A stretch of DNA of 40,954 bases from Christensenella sp. UBA5489. GTDB taxonomy: Bacteria > Bacillota > Clostridia > Christensenellales > UBA1242. Position numbers and translations under genes: made by a program. Below the pieces are notes generated by a model, which did not search any database, was not told the DNA's origin, and worked only from the letters and a program-made list of their open reading frames with translations. Shown in pieces: positions 17,120-26,352 of the stretch. Location of the stretch: positions 28,227-69,180 of the forward strand of contig DIPL01000007.1 in assembly GCA_002424095.1 (NCBI GenBank). Reading direction: 5' to 3'. Each line of letters begins with the position of its first letter. The stretch's first letter is position 1.

Positions 17120-17209
17120 TTTATGTTCTTCCTCTAAATTCCCTGTATGTTAATTCATATAGTCCTCGAATTTCTATTTTTTTAAAATTCAAATATCCGT
17201 TAAGTGCGA
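17120..17209 (-). repeat. Dispersed ~90-bp element, copy 1
   Basis: Read on the minus strand, this stretch downstream of cwlD aligns along its length with 30140-30226 on the plus strand. The core at 17156-17193 matches 30157-30194 at 35 of 38 positions, and all three differences are transitions. The flanking parts (CGCACTT ... and AATTTAGA.GA..AACATAAA) match with small indels. In one frame both copies read LNFKKIEIRGL, with only synonymous changes in that block, but neither copy has a start codon. It may be a gene remnant, a mobile-element relic or a structured RNA. Confidence 0.7.
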
Positions 17210-17257
17210 GTTTTTTTATTCAAAATTCAACAATGATTTTTATAATGAAAGTTAAAA

Positions 17258-17938
17258 TTAAATTGCAAGATATTTTAATATGCCTATAAAAATGCTGTAA
17301 CAAATGAGTTGGCGGTAGTTTTCTGTTAAAATCAATGCTTCATCGTTCGGGTTAGAAAGATAACCGCATTCAATTATAACACCGGGAATATCAGTGCAAT
17401 TTAATATATAATAATCTCCAATAGACGGAGCGGCACGTGCGTTTGGTAAAGTTTGTACGAAAATTTTTTGTATGCTTGTTGCAAGTCCCAACGAATTCGG
17501 GTCCTCATTTTTATAAAAAACTTGTGCACCTTTCGGTGATGAAAGCGGATGGCTATTCATATGTATGCTTATGACTAAATTCGCATTGCTTCGATTTATA
17601 ATATCACGTCGTTTTGCCATATCATCTTTCTTTTTATTCACACTGAACGGGCCATAAAGTCCGTTCAAGTTTGTGCGAGTCATAACAACTTTAATATTAA
17701 AGCGTTCAAAAATTTCTTTTAATGTAAAAGCATACTCTAAATTCAATCTGTTTTCATCTTTGCCCGTTTTTCTGCCTACTGCACCACCATCAACGCCACC
17801 GTGTCCTGCATCAATTAAAACAACATATTTTTGGCTCGGCGTGCTTGTAAAAGCAGACGGCAAGGCGAAAATACAAGATAAAAGCAAAATTATAATAAGG
17901 ATTATAATTATAAATTTTTTACTTAAAGAAAAGCACAT
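17258..17938 (-). CDS. cwlD: N-acetylmuramoyl-L-alanine amidase, CwlD-like (Amidase_3)
   Basis: Zinc amidase cutting the lactyl-peptide bond of peptidoglycan. 226 residues: an N-terminal membrane anchor or signal at about 8-27, then the catalytic domain with DAGHGGVDGG (Zn ligand His46), Glu62 in KDENRLNLE, SIHMNSH (second His) and IIECGYLSN (catalytic Glu). The size and N-terminal anchor match CwlD, which makes muramic-delta-lactam in the spore cortex. That would suggest sporulation ability, but the CwlD versus general amidase call is inference. The ATG has no Shine-Dalgarno site; TATATA ends seven bases upstream without a good -35 box. Confidence 0.88.
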   Translation of the reverse strand: MCFSLSKKFIIIILIIILLLSCIFALPSAFTSTPSQKYVVLIDAGHGGVDGGAVGRKTGKDENRLNLEYAFTLKEIFERFNIKVVMTRTNLNGLYGPFSVNKKKDDMAKRRDIINRSNANLVISIHMNSHPLSSPKGAQVFYKNEDPNSLGLATSIQKIFVQTLPNARAAPSIGDYYILNCTDIPGVIIECGYLSNPNDEALILTENYRQLICYSIFIGILKYLAI

Positions 17939-18146
17939 ATTTCTATATATATTGTCGTTTTCTTTTCATAATGATTAATTAACGAAGTTTTATTATAAAA
18001 AAGAATATAAAAAGATGAAATTATCTAAAATTTGCTTTTTATCAACTTAAAATAGGTGAAATTTTTAATTTATTTACAATTAAAATTTATCTTTTCTCAA
18101 TATGCCAAAATTAACTTTCTTACTAGAATTTTCATATTAATTTCAA
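17939..18146. other. Divergent A/T-rich gap between cwlD and the 49-aa gene
   Basis: No ORF of note and no RNA signature. A weak promoter pair TTAACT (18111-18116) and TATTAA (18135-18140) lies just before the small gene. Confidence 0.4.
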
Positions 18147-18296
18147 ATGATTGAAAAACTCACGCCACAAGAACTTGCTTTGCTTGGGACTTTGCTGGCA
18201 ATTGAAATAACGAAAAATAAAACAACCAAAGAAATAAATTACATTAAATTTGTTCTGGCACAAATGTTTGCAACTATTAACACTATACTTTGTTAA
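18147..18296 (+). CDS. Small 49-residue protein, conserved-looking
   Basis: The ORF reads MIEKLTPQELALLGTLLAIE and ends with AQMFATINTILC. It has two amphipathic helices, with the LTPQEL start and a hydrophobic second helix. This layout recalls small Clostridia proteins of unknown function that begin with an L-P/T-x-E-L..L helix. Codon use (GCA, CTT, AAA, GAA) matches neighbouring genes. There is no Shine-Dalgarno site; TATTAA ends six bases before the ATG, consistent with leaderless expression. The function is unknown and the call rests on sequence appearance. Confidence 0.55.
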   Translation: MIEKLTPQELALLGTLLAIEITKNKTTKEINYIKFVLAQMFATINTILC

Positions 18297-18715
18297 TTTT
18301 CTTTAAAACAAAAAACGCAAAAAAATCAAGGGACTAAATCAAAGAATAAAGAATTGAAAAAAAATCTTATTTAAAATCTTAAAACAGTTTTTTCTTTCGA
18401 AAAATTAATTGTTGGATTTTGAGCAATCTTTTGAAAATTAAATTTGAAAAATTGTATTGCTTTTTTATTCTTTATATGATATTATTGAAAATAAGAGATT
18501 GTAAGGAAACAAAAATCCTATCAATTAAATTTGTAACTATTTAAGAATAAAGAATCAAATACGAATATTAAATTTGTAAATTAAATATATTATATAAAAT
18601 TATGAATTGTGTGTAAAATTATATTTGTCTTATAAAAAATGAGTTATTTTTTTCAGTATAATTTTTGAATTAAATTTTTTTTATTTATTAAATTTTTAAG
18701 GTGGCTTTTCACGCT
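18297..18715. other. Gene-free A/T-rich interval
   Basis: No ORF, RNA signature or strong hairpin. A near-duplicate AAGAATAAAGAAT appears at about 18342 and 18543. The ribosome binding site of the next gene (AAGGTGG, 18698-18704) closes the interval. Confidence 0.4.
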
Positions 18716-19654
18716 ATGATGTTTAAAAATTCAACCAAACTGTTACTAGCAAATTTTATTACGGTTTGGAAATTACTTGCCTATAAACTTGTTGCACTTT
18801 TAATTGTGTTTGGTTTGTTTTTGCCTGTGATTCCTGCCATAGAGGGGCTTGAAAATTTTGATTTATTATCCGAAAGTGTTATGGCATTTTTTTCCAGTTA
18901 TGGCTTTAATCCGTCGTATGTGAACTTGCTTGTAAGTTTGAATGCAATTTTGCAAACACTAGGAAGTGTGATTTCAGAACTTATGATAACATTGCCCTTG
19001 TTGACAATTTATATAATGTTTTTGCTTTTTATTGTTCTTCCGTTTTTATGGCACTTTTGCGATGTTGCCGTTGGCGAAACGTTATACGGATATATGGCAA
19101 GTCAAACGAAATACGGCTTTGTTGGTTCAATGATTCGCAAACTCGGAGTTTCAGTTTCCTATTCAATCTTGCTTACACTTGCAGTTCTCCCTTTTAGTTT
19201 GCTTGCACTCGGTGGAGTCTTACTTGCATTGCATTTAACAACAATAGGTGGAATGCTGTTGTATATTATCCCGCTTTTTTTATTCTTATATTTTCTGCTT
19301 ATCGGCTCTTTAAGAATTGCTCTTTTCAGCGGTTGGATGCCTGCAATTGTTGTTTATAATTGTAATGCCTTAACAGGCTTTCATAAAGGAATGAATGCTT
19401 TATCACGTAGATTTTATCGTGTTTGGTCAACTTCGCTTATAATTGTTTTCATCTTACTTGCGATTTATATGCTCTTCGGTTGGTATGCTTTAATTATAAT
19501 TACACCAATAGCATCACTATTTATTTCAATCTTTAATACGGTAATGTTCTTTGGTAGTCGTGGAATGAGATTTTACGTTGATATGGATACTATAATAACA
19601 CCAAAAAAACTTGAACAAACAGATAAATTGCACAGGTTAAAATTTATTGTTTAA
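18716..19654 (+). CDS. Polytopic membrane protein of unknown function
   Basis: 312 residues with about six membrane segments (near 14-38, 85-108, 138-164, 168-192 and 228-275) and a basic C-terminal tail. Between segments 4 and 5 lie a GSLRIALFSGWMPA loop and an ALSRRFYRVW helix, a layout seen in DUF-type Bacillota membrane proteins that coat or regulate envelope machinery. I do not recognise the family. I chose ATG 18716 because AAGGTGG (18698-18704) precedes it by 11 bases; a GTG at 18701 lies inside that site, and ATG 18719 is an equally possible start. A hairpin terminator follows. Confidence 0.72.
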   Translation: MMFKNSTKLLLANFITVWKLLAYKLVALLIVFGLFLPVIPAIEGLENFDLLSESVMAFFSSYGFNPSYVNLLVSLNAILQTLGSVISELMITLPLLTIYIMFLLFIVLPFLWHFCDVAVGETLYGYMASQTKYGFVGSMIRKLGVSVSYSILLTLAVLPFSLLALGGVLLALHLTTIGGMLLYIIPLFLFLYFLLIGSLRIALFSGWMPAIVVYNCNALTGFHKGMNALSRRFYRVWSTSLIIVFILLAIYMLFGWYALIIITPIASLFISIFNTVMFFGSRGMRFYVDMDTIITPKKLEQTDKLHRLKFIV

Positions 19655-19674
19655 AAAACCACAATTAAAAGATA

Positions 19675-19700
19675 AAAACAAACAAACTAATTTGTTTTTT
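19675..19700 (+). terminator. Rho-independent terminator of the membrane-protein gene
   Basis: AAAACAAA (19675-19682) pairs with TTTGTTTT (19691-19698) across an 8-base loop, followed by T. The stem is weak in G/C but well placed, 20 bases after the stop. Confidence 0.6.
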
Positions 19701-19893
19701 AATATTAAAATCAATAAAACGAAAGTTAAATAATTTTAAATTTCTGATGATTTTTAGAAATATGGTTTTTTATGCAAACTTTAAACTTGAAATTAATTAA
19801 GGTAAATTTAGAATAAAAAGCGAAAAGTAAAAAAGTTAATTTTTAATTTGTTTTTTTAAATAACAAAATTACATAAAAATATAAGGAGAAAAA

Positions 19894-21870
19894 ATGGACA
19901 CACAAAAAAATCAAACAAACACACAAGGACAAAATTTACAAGGGCAAAATCAAATGCGAAATCAAAACCCAACACAAAGGCGAACTCCGCAAAAAAACTT
20001 CAAAAGCCCTCAAAATGCACCCAAGCATAAAATAAGTAATATGCAAAATAAAGATAATTTAAATAATAAGACAACATATATTCAAGGCATTCAAAAAACT
20101 CAAAATTTAAAAGGGCAAAAAATGCAAAACCAAAGACAAAATGTTCGTAACGAACAAAATACACAAACCACACCAAACTCTCAAATTATAAAGAACCCGA
20201 CGAAAAGTGATAATTCGAAAAAAGTTAAAATCACTTTTCTCGGCGGAGTTGGCGAAATCGGGAAAAATTTAACAGTTTTCGAAACGGAAAACGAAATGAT
20301 TATTGTTGATTGCGGACTTACTTTTCCCAACAATGATTATCCCGGAATTGACGTTGTTGTGCCAGATGTTTCTTACTTATTGGCAAACCAACACAAACTT
20401 AAAGCGATAATTTTAACTCACGGACACGAGGACCATATTGGCGGACTTCCGTTTTTGCTTAACGATATTAAAGCACCTGTTTATGGCTCACGGCTTACAC
20501 TTGCGCTTTTAGATAATAAAATGCGTGAGTTCCCAAAAGTCAAATATAAAACAATAACCGTAAAGCCAAAAAATCTTTTAAAACTCGGAGATTTCACAGT
20601 CGAATTTATTAAAGTAAGTCATTCAATTGCAGGCGCACTTGCGCTTTGTATTTCCACACCAGCAGGCAATATAATTCACACAGGCGATTTCAAAATCGAC
20701 TTCACACCAATTGACGATTCAATGACTGACCTTACTCGTTTTGGCGAACTCGGCAAAAAGGGCGTGCAACTTTTGCTTTGCGAAAGCACGAATGTTGGAC
20801 GCAAAGGCTATTCAATGAGTGAATCAAATGTCGGGAAAGTTTTAGAAGAAGTTGCTTTCAAACAACACATATCAAAGCGACTTATAATTGCAACCTTTGC
20901 AAGCAACATCCATAGACTTCAACAAATTTTAAATTTAGCAGAAAAATATAAAAGAAAAGTTGCATTCACTGGGCGAAGTATGATTAATATTTCCGAAGTT
21001 GCAATGAAAGTTGGAGAACTTTCTTATAATAAAAACAATATAATCAGCATAGAGAAAATCAGCAAATATGCCGACAGTGAACTTCTCATCGTTTCAACAG
21101 GCAGTCAAGGCGAGCCGATGAGTGCGTTAACAAGAATGGCATCAGATGATTTCAAACAATTAAAAATTGGAAACAACGACACGATTGTTCTTTCTGCTTC
21201 GCCAATTCCCGGAAACGAAAAAAATGTTTATAATGTCATCAACCGATTATTCAAAAAAGGTGCAGATGTGATTTATGATGAACTTGCCGATGTTCACACT
21301 TCGGGGCATGCATGTCAAGAAGAAATTAAGACAATTCACGCATTGACAAAACCAAAATTTTTCATTCCAGTTCACGGAGAATATAGACATTTAAAACAGC
21401 ACAAAGAACTTGCATTGAATATGGGAATGGAAGAGCGACATATTATTCTTCCTGATATTGGAATGCAACTTGAACTTACGCCGACAAATTTAAAACAAAT
21501 TGGATTCACGAAAGCTGGAATGCGACTTGTTGATGGGACGACACTTGGCGACGTTGAAAGCAACGTATTAAGCGACCGCAAACAACTTTCCGAAGACGGC
21601 TTTTGTGTTACAATTCTCACAATTTCAGGCACAACCTCTGAACTTATTGGCGAGCCGTTTATAATCACACGTGGAGTTGTTTATAATTATGAAGCGGATT
21701 CAATAGTCAAAGAATTGAAAGCAGGATTAAGTGTTTTTATTAAAGGTTACGACTTTAAAGAAATGGATTTCTCACTGCTCAAAAATGAAATTAGAAAATT
21801 TATTTCGAATTTTATTTACAAGAAAACAAAACGTCGCCCTATCACACTTGCAATGGTTATGAGAATTTAA
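19894..21870 (+). CDS. rnjA: Ribonuclease J with long Q/N-rich N-terminal extension
   Basis: Metallo-beta-lactamase/beta-CASP RNase with 5'-exo and endonuclease activity, the main mRNA decay and processing enzyme of Gram-positives. The catalytic domain starts near residue 110 (KITFLGGVGEIGKNL), with HGHEDH at 176-181 as the zinc motif, HTGDFK, and the beta-CASP part with STGSQGEPMSAL and VHGEYRHL. At 658 residues it is about 100 longer than usual RNase J (about 555). The extra N-terminal 108 residues are Gln/Asn/Lys-rich and almost free of hydrophobic residues, so probably disordered. The ATG has a strong AAGGAG site. A terminator follows. Confidence 0.95.
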   Translation: MDTQKNQTNTQGQNLQGQNQMRNQNPTQRRTPQKNFKSPQNAPKHKISNMQNKDNLNNKTTYIQGIQKTQNLKGQKMQNQRQNVRNEQNTQTTPNSQIIKNPTKSDNSKKVKITFLGGVGEIGKNLTVFETENEMIIVDCGLTFPNNDYPGIDVVVPDVSYLLANQHKLKAIILTHGHEDHIGGLPFLLNDIKAPVYGSRLTLALLDNKMREFPKVKYKTITVKPKNLLKLGDFTVEFIKVSHSIAGALALCISTPAGNIIHTGDFKIDFTPIDDSMTDLTRFGELGKKGVQLLLCESTNVGRKGYSMSESNVGKVLEEVAFKQHISKRLIIATFASNIHRLQQILNLAEKYKRKVAFTGRSMINISEVAMKVGELSYNKNNIISIEKISKYADSELLIVSTGSQGEPMSALTRMASDDFKQLKIGNNDTIVLSASPIPGNEKNVYNVINRLFKKGADVIYDELADVHTSGHACQEEIKTIHALTKPKFFIPVHGEYRHLKQHKELALNMGMEERHIILPDIGMQLELTPTNLKQIGFTKAGMRLVDGTTLGDVESNVLSDRKQLSEDGFCVTILTISGTTSELIGEPFIITRGVVYNYEADSIVKELKAGLSVFIKGYDFKEMDFSLLKNEIRKFISNFIYKKTKRRPITLAMVMRI

Positions 21871-21962
21871 GATATTTAAAAGATAAATAAAACACTTTTG
21901 TATGAAATAGTTTCAAAAACACTTTGTTGTAAGATACAAAATAAGATATAAGAAAGATAATT

Positions 21963-21988
21963 AAAAGATAGTATTTGCTGTCTTTTTT
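21963..21988 (+). terminator. Rho-independent terminator after rnjA
   Basis: AAAGATAG (21964-21971) pairs with CTGTCTTT (21978-21985) with one G-T pair and a 6-base loop, followed by T residues. It lies about 95 bases after the rnjA stop. Confidence 0.72.
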
Positions 21989-22021
21989 GTTATTGCAAAG
22001 CCACTTTATTTAGTGTTATTC

Positions 22022-22050
22022 TTGCATTGAAAAATTTTTTGTGATAAAAT
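22022..22050 (+). promoter_or_regulatory. Promoter of argS, predicted leaderless
   Basis: TTGCAT at 22022-22027, 17-base spacer, TAAAAT at 22045-22050, with TGA immediately before the -10 box (extended -10). The argS ATG is only nine bases downstream, leaving a leader of 0-4 bases. Confidence 0.68.
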
Positions 22051-22059
22051 AATTTTATT

Positions 22060-23784
22060 ATGAACTTTAAATATGAAATTGCAAAATTTGCATCTGTTCC
22101 AGGAAATCAAATTCTCGCTTCGCCAAAAGCCGAAATGGGCGATTTTTGTTTGCCTTGTTTTTCAATGGCAAAACTTGAAAACCAACGACCTGATTTATAT
22201 GCAAAAAATTTAATGGAAAAACTTTCCACTAAAAAGAATTATTTAATCGAAAAAATGGAAACAATGGGCGGATATTTGAATTTTTTTATAAATAAAAACA
22301 TAGCCGCTGAAAAAACTATTCAAAATATTTTAAGCACAGATTTTAAATATAAAAATATTGGCAATGGAAAAACGATTTGCATTGATTACTGCTCCGCCAA
22401 CCTTGCAAAATATTTGCATATTGGACATATTTCAACAACAATGATTGGCGAAAGTCTACATCGAATTTATAAGGCACTTGGATATAAAGTTGTTCGTATA
22501 AACTATTTAGGAGACTATGGCACAACCTTTGGAAAAATGGTTGTTGCAATTCAACTTTGGGGCAATATGAATGATGTAAAATCACGTGGCGTTGAAGCAA
22601 TTCAGGATTTATATATAAAATTTTCAGCAGAAGAAAATGATGATTTAATGGATAAAGCACGTTTTGCGTCTAGACAAATTGAAGAAAAAAAAGGTGCAGA
22701 ATATGAGATTTATAAAACTATAATTGATATTGCAATTAAAGAATGTAAGCGAATTATAAAAATGATTGGCGTTGATTTTGATGATTGGCGAGGAGAAAGT
22801 TTTTATGCTGATAAAACCGATTCAGCGGTTGCGGAACTTAAAGAAAAAAATATCTCAAAAACCGAAAACGGTGCAGAGTTGGTTGATTTAAGCGAATATA
22901 ATTTGCCACCTGCGGTGGTTCGGCGAAGTGATGGCGGAAGTGTTTATTTAGCCAGAGATTTATGTGCCGTTAAAGATAGATTTGACTTATATAAATTCGA
23001 TGAAATGTTATATGTCGTTGCAATGCAACATAACACATATTTTGCTCAACTTTTTAAAATTTTGGAACTTTTGAACCGTCCTTATGCCAAAAAATTAAAG
23101 CATATAAATTTTGGAATGTTTTCTGTGCCAGAAGGAAAAATCGCATCACGAAAGGGAAAGCAAGCACTGTTTGTCGATATTTTTCAAAAAGCGTATGACG
23201 AAGCCGAGAAAATTATTAAAGACAGAAATTTTGATGAAGAATATAAAAAAGAAACTTCCGCTAAAATTGCAAAAAGTGTTATTGCTTTTTCAATCTTAAA
23301 AGTTGAAAGGGCGAAAGATAAGGTTTTTGACATAAAAACTGCGGTATCTTTTGAAGGAGAAACCGCTCCATATATTCAATATACTTATGCACGTTGTTGC
23401 TCGCTTATTGAAAACTTTGAAAAAACTTTTCAAAAATTAAATTTAAAAAATTCAACAACCGAAAAGAAAAGCGAAACAGAAAAAAGGCAATGTGCGGAAA
23501 ATGAAAAAGTAAATCAAGCCTACAACAACTTTTTTGAAATTTTTAAAATTATTGCAAACTTCGATGAGACTGTATTGCAAGCAAAAGAAAAAGCAGAACC
23601 TTGCTTGATTGCAAGAGAACTTATTGGTTTATGCAAAGAGTTTAATAAATTTTATCAAGAAATTAAAATAATAAACGATGATTTTTTTGAGTCTTCTTGC
23701 CTTATGCGAATTATTCTCGCCGTCAAAAAAATCTTGGAATTCGGTATGCCTCTCGTTGTCGTAGATATAATTGAAAAAATGTAA
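22060..23784 (+). CDS. argS: Arginyl-tRNA synthetase
   Basis: Class I synthetase charging tRNA-Arg; 574 residues is normal length. An N-terminal additional domain (about 1-105) precedes the HIGH motif in CSANLAKYLHIGHIST (near 110-125). The KMSKS position reads ASRKGK, as is common in ArgRS, and the DALR-type anticodon-binding helices form the C-terminus (YAR...SLIENFEK and on). There is no Shine-Dalgarno site before the ATG; an extended -10 box ends nine bases upstream, so the mRNA is probably leaderless. rnjA upstream is separated by a terminator, so argS is its own unit. Confidence 0.95.
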   Translation: MNFKYEIAKFASVPGNQILASPKAEMGDFCLPCFSMAKLENQRPDLYAKNLMEKLSTKKNYLIEKMETMGGYLNFFINKNIAAEKTIQNILSTDFKYKNIGNGKTICIDYCSANLAKYLHIGHISTTMIGESLHRIYKALGYKVVRINYLGDYGTTFGKMVVAIQLWGNMNDVKSRGVEAIQDLYIKFSAEENDDLMDKARFASRQIEEKKGAEYEIYKTIIDIAIKECKRIIKMIGVDFDDWRGESFYADKTDSAVAELKEKNISKTENGAELVDLSEYNLPPAVVRRSDGGSVYLARDLCAVKDRFDLYKFDEMLYVVAMQHNTYFAQLFKILELLNRPYAKKLKHINFGMFSVPEGKIASRKGKQALFVDIFQKAYDEAEKIIKDRNFDEEYKKETSAKIAKSVIAFSILKVERAKDKVFDIKTAVSFEGETAPYIQYTYARCCSLIENFEKTFQKLNLKNSTTEKKSETEKRQCAENEKVNQAYNNFFEIFKIIANFDETVLQAKEKAEPCLIARELIGLCKEFNKFYQEIKIINDDFFESSCLMRIILAVKKILEFGMPLVVVDIIEKM

Positions 23785-23847
23785 AAACAAACTCAAAATT
23801 ATTGTAAACTTTTTTAAAATATGTTATATTTTATTGTACAAAAGCAT

Positions 23848-23877
23848 TTGACTAATAAAGAATATTTATTCGATAAT
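23848..23877 (+). promoter_or_regulatory. Promoter of the NfeD-like gene
   Basis: TTGACT at 23848-23853, 18-base spacer, GATAAT at 23872-23877. The ATG with its AAAAAGGA site follows 24 bases later. Confidence 0.6.
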
Positions 23878-23901
23878 TAATATAAAATAAAAAAGGAATA
23901 T

Positions 23902-24525
23902 ATGAAATTGATTTTCGAAAACTTGACTGCTTTTCAAAATATTATGTTCGTCATTTCTGCACTTGCATTTGTTTTGCTTGTGTCGTATTTGATTATATTG
24001 CAATTTAAAAATAAACAAAAAGAAGTTATTGTGAGCGATGACATTGACAGCCAAACTGAACCATTCGAAGATGCATTTGGTTTTATTTTCAGTGCATTTA
24101 AAATAAAAGGTTGTTTATTTCTTCTCTTTTTCGGAAGTATTTCAATATTTTTGTTTTCGCTCGTTTTAGAAACTTGGCTCGCTGTTTTAATTGGACTTTT
24201 AGTTGGTTGTGTTTCAACAGTTATTGTTGGGTTTATTGACCGCAAGCCTGTGGGAGAAATTGGCGAACTTGCAACGGTGAGTGTGGAAATTCCTGCAAAA
24301 GGCAAAGGAACTGGGCGAGTTATTCTTTTGGAGGATAATTCAGAGATTGAAGCCGAATCAATAGGTAGGGCAATAAAAAAAGGCAAGAAAGTTGTCGTTG
24401 TTGAAAACTTAGTTTTTAAAGTAGTTGTCAAGAAAATTAAGAAAATGAATTTTAAAATTCGTAATAAGAAATTGAAAAAATTAAAGCATCCGAAAAAGTC
24501 AAAATTAAAAAATATAGAAAATTAA
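23902..24525 (+). CDS. NfeD-like membrane protein
   Basis: 207 residues: a first membrane segment at about 12-33, a short polar region, and a pair of close segments (about 70-114). Next comes a soluble OB-fold domain of about 60 residues (GEIGELATVSVEIPAKGKGTGRV... turned into the G..G.A.V.I.P.G.G.V pattern, then VVVVENLVFKV). This is the short NfeD form, usually paired with the flotillin FloA in membrane-domain organisation; no floA is adjacent. A Lys-rich tail of about 30 residues extends beyond the OB fold. AAAAAGGA lies four bases before the ATG. Confidence 0.78.
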   Translation: MKLIFENLTAFQNIMFVISALAFVLLVSYLIILQFKNKQKEVIVSDDIDSQTEPFEDAFGFIFSAFKIKGCLFLLFFGSISIFLFSLVLETWLAVLIGLLVGCVSTVIVGFIDRKPVGEIGELATVSVEIPAKGKGTGRVILLEDNSEIEAESIGRAIKKGKKVVVVENLVFKVVVKKIKKMNFKIRNKKLKKLKHPKKSKLKNIEN

Positions 24526-24717
24526 TTGAATGATAGTTTTTTTATGGATTTTTAAAATGTTGTAAATTTAATAAAAATAAAAATTAATTTGATTTGTTAG
24601 AATTATTGAAATAAATAACATTATCGAAAGATAAATCAATAAATAAATAAAAAAATTTTAATGGCTGTTTTTTTGTTATTAATCTATTTGAAAGAGATTT
24701 AAAATTCGGAGGTCTTT

Positions 24718-26256
24718 ATGAAAAAATATATACTTGCCATTGATGAAGGGACAACGAGTTGTAGGGCGGGACTTTTTGACGTTAAAAAAAATGTTTTCAC
24801 TTGCGTAAAGTCTGCAAAATTTAAACTTAATTTTCCTAAAAATGCTTGGGTTGAATTTGATGCAAATGAAGTTTGGAAGGCTCAAAAAAAAGTGCTTCTT
24901 GAAGTTGGCGAAAATGTTGAGGCGAAAGAAATTTACGGCATCGGCATAACGAATCAGCGAGAAAGTGTTGTTGCGTGGGATAGGCAAACGGGAATTGCGG
25001 TTTATCCTGCAATTTGTTGGCAATGCAGAAGAACGGCTGACTTCTGCAATAAACTCAGTGCCGAAAAAAAAGAACTCATTAAACAAAAAACAGGACTTAT
25101 TGTCGATCCTTATTTCAGTGCCACAAAATTTCAATGGCTGTTTGATAATGTTCCTGAAATAAAAAACTTAGCGAAACAGAACCGCCTTTGCTTTGGCACG
25201 ATTGATAGTTTTTTAGTGTTTAAAATGACAGGAGGAGCAGTTTTTGCAACGGACACAACAAACGCAAGTCGCACAATGCTTTTCAATCTAAAAACTTTGG
25301 ATTGGGATAATGAATTGCTTTCGTTTTTTAATTTGGAAAGAAAATGGCTTCCAAAGATTATGTCAAGCAGTGAAATTTACGGCGAAACATTTGTTCCTAA
25401 TAAAGTTCGTAAAAACGACAGTAAAAAATCCAGTGAAAGTGAAAATAATTCGGATTACGGAGTTTTTGATTTTCCGCTTAAAATTTGCAGTGTAATTGGC
25501 GACCAGCAATCCGCCCTTGTCGGACAATGTTGCTTTGAAAAAGGTATGGTTAAAAACACATACGGCACAGGTTGTTTCGCATTGATAAACACAGGTTCTG
25601 AAATTCGAAACTGCAAAAAATTGATAACTACGGTTGCCTATACAATAGCAGGAAAAACAACTTATGCAATTGAAGGAAGTGCTTTTAATGCGGGAAGTTT
25701 GGTTGAATGGCTCATCAGTATTGGGCTTATAAATTCTGCAAGCGAAACTGAAAATCTCGCACTTGACGTGGATGATAATGGCGGTGTTTATCTCGTTCCT
25801 GCGTTCACAGGTTTGGGAGCGCCTTATTGGGACAGCAATGCTCGTGGTGCTTTTTTAGGGCTAACACGTGGCACAACAAAAAATCATTTAGTCCGTGCCG
25901 TTTTGGAATCTATGGCATTTTCAACCTACGATTTATTTTCAACTTTGAAAGCATCTGACGGAGAATATATCAAAGAACTTCGTGTCGATGGCGGAGTTGC
26001 GAAAAATAATTTTGTAATGCAATTTCAATCCGATTTACTTGGACTTAAAGTCAAACTTCCAAAAGATTTTGAAAGCACTCTTTTAGGAGCGACTTTTTTA
26101 GCAGGACTAAGTTCAGGAGCGTATTCTAATTTAAAAGAAATTTCCACAAAATGGCAAATACAAAAAGAATTTACTCCAAAAATGAATGACGACGAACGAC
26201 AAAAATTGCTTGATGGTTGGCATAAGTCTGTTAATATGATAATAAGAAAAGATTGA
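24718..26256 (+). CDS. glpK: Glycerol kinase (FGGY family)
   Basis: Phosphorylates glycerol to glycerol-3-phosphate with ATP in the cytoplasm. FGGY kinase features are intact: IDEGTTSCRAGLFD at the N-terminus (phosphate loop 1), GITNQRESVVAWD, ICWQCRRT, TYGTGCFALINTG (about 281-293), GLGAPYWD and LRVDGGVAKN. It has 512 residues, with an insertion of about 15 polar residues (KNDSKKSSESENN) before the second domain strand. A strong GGAGG site precedes the ATG. Neither glpF nor glpD is adjacent, so glycerol uptake must be encoded elsewhere. A related sugar kinase is less likely given these motifs. Confidence 0.9.
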   Translation: MKKYILAIDEGTTSCRAGLFDVKKNVFTCVKSAKFKLNFPKNAWVEFDANEVWKAQKKVLLEVGENVEAKEIYGIGITNQRESVVAWDRQTGIAVYPAICWQCRRTADFCNKLSAEKKELIKQKTGLIVDPYFSATKFQWLFDNVPEIKNLAKQNRLCFGTIDSFLVFKMTGGAVFATDTTNASRTMLFNLKTLDWDNELLSFFNLERKWLPKIMSSSEIYGETFVPNKVRKNDSKKSSESENNSDYGVFDFPLKICSVIGDQQSALVGQCCFEKGMVKNTYGTGCFALINTGSEIRNCKKLITTVAYTIAGKTTYAIEGSAFNAGSLVEWLISIGLINSASETENLALDVDDNGGVYLVPAFTGLGAPYWDSNARGAFLGLTRGTTKNHLVRAVLESMAFSTYDLFSTLKASDGEYIKELRVDGGVAKNNFVMQFQSDLLGLKVKLPKDFESTLLGATFLAGLSSGAYSNLKEISTKWQIQKEFTPKMNDDERQKLLDGWHKSVNMIIRKD

Positions 26257-26352
26257 ATTTTTGTTAGAAAAGTCTTAACCATAATAAAAACTTGAAAATA
26301 TGCAAAAAATAACTAAAAGACAAAAATCAAATTTAAAAAAGAAGGTGTTTAA

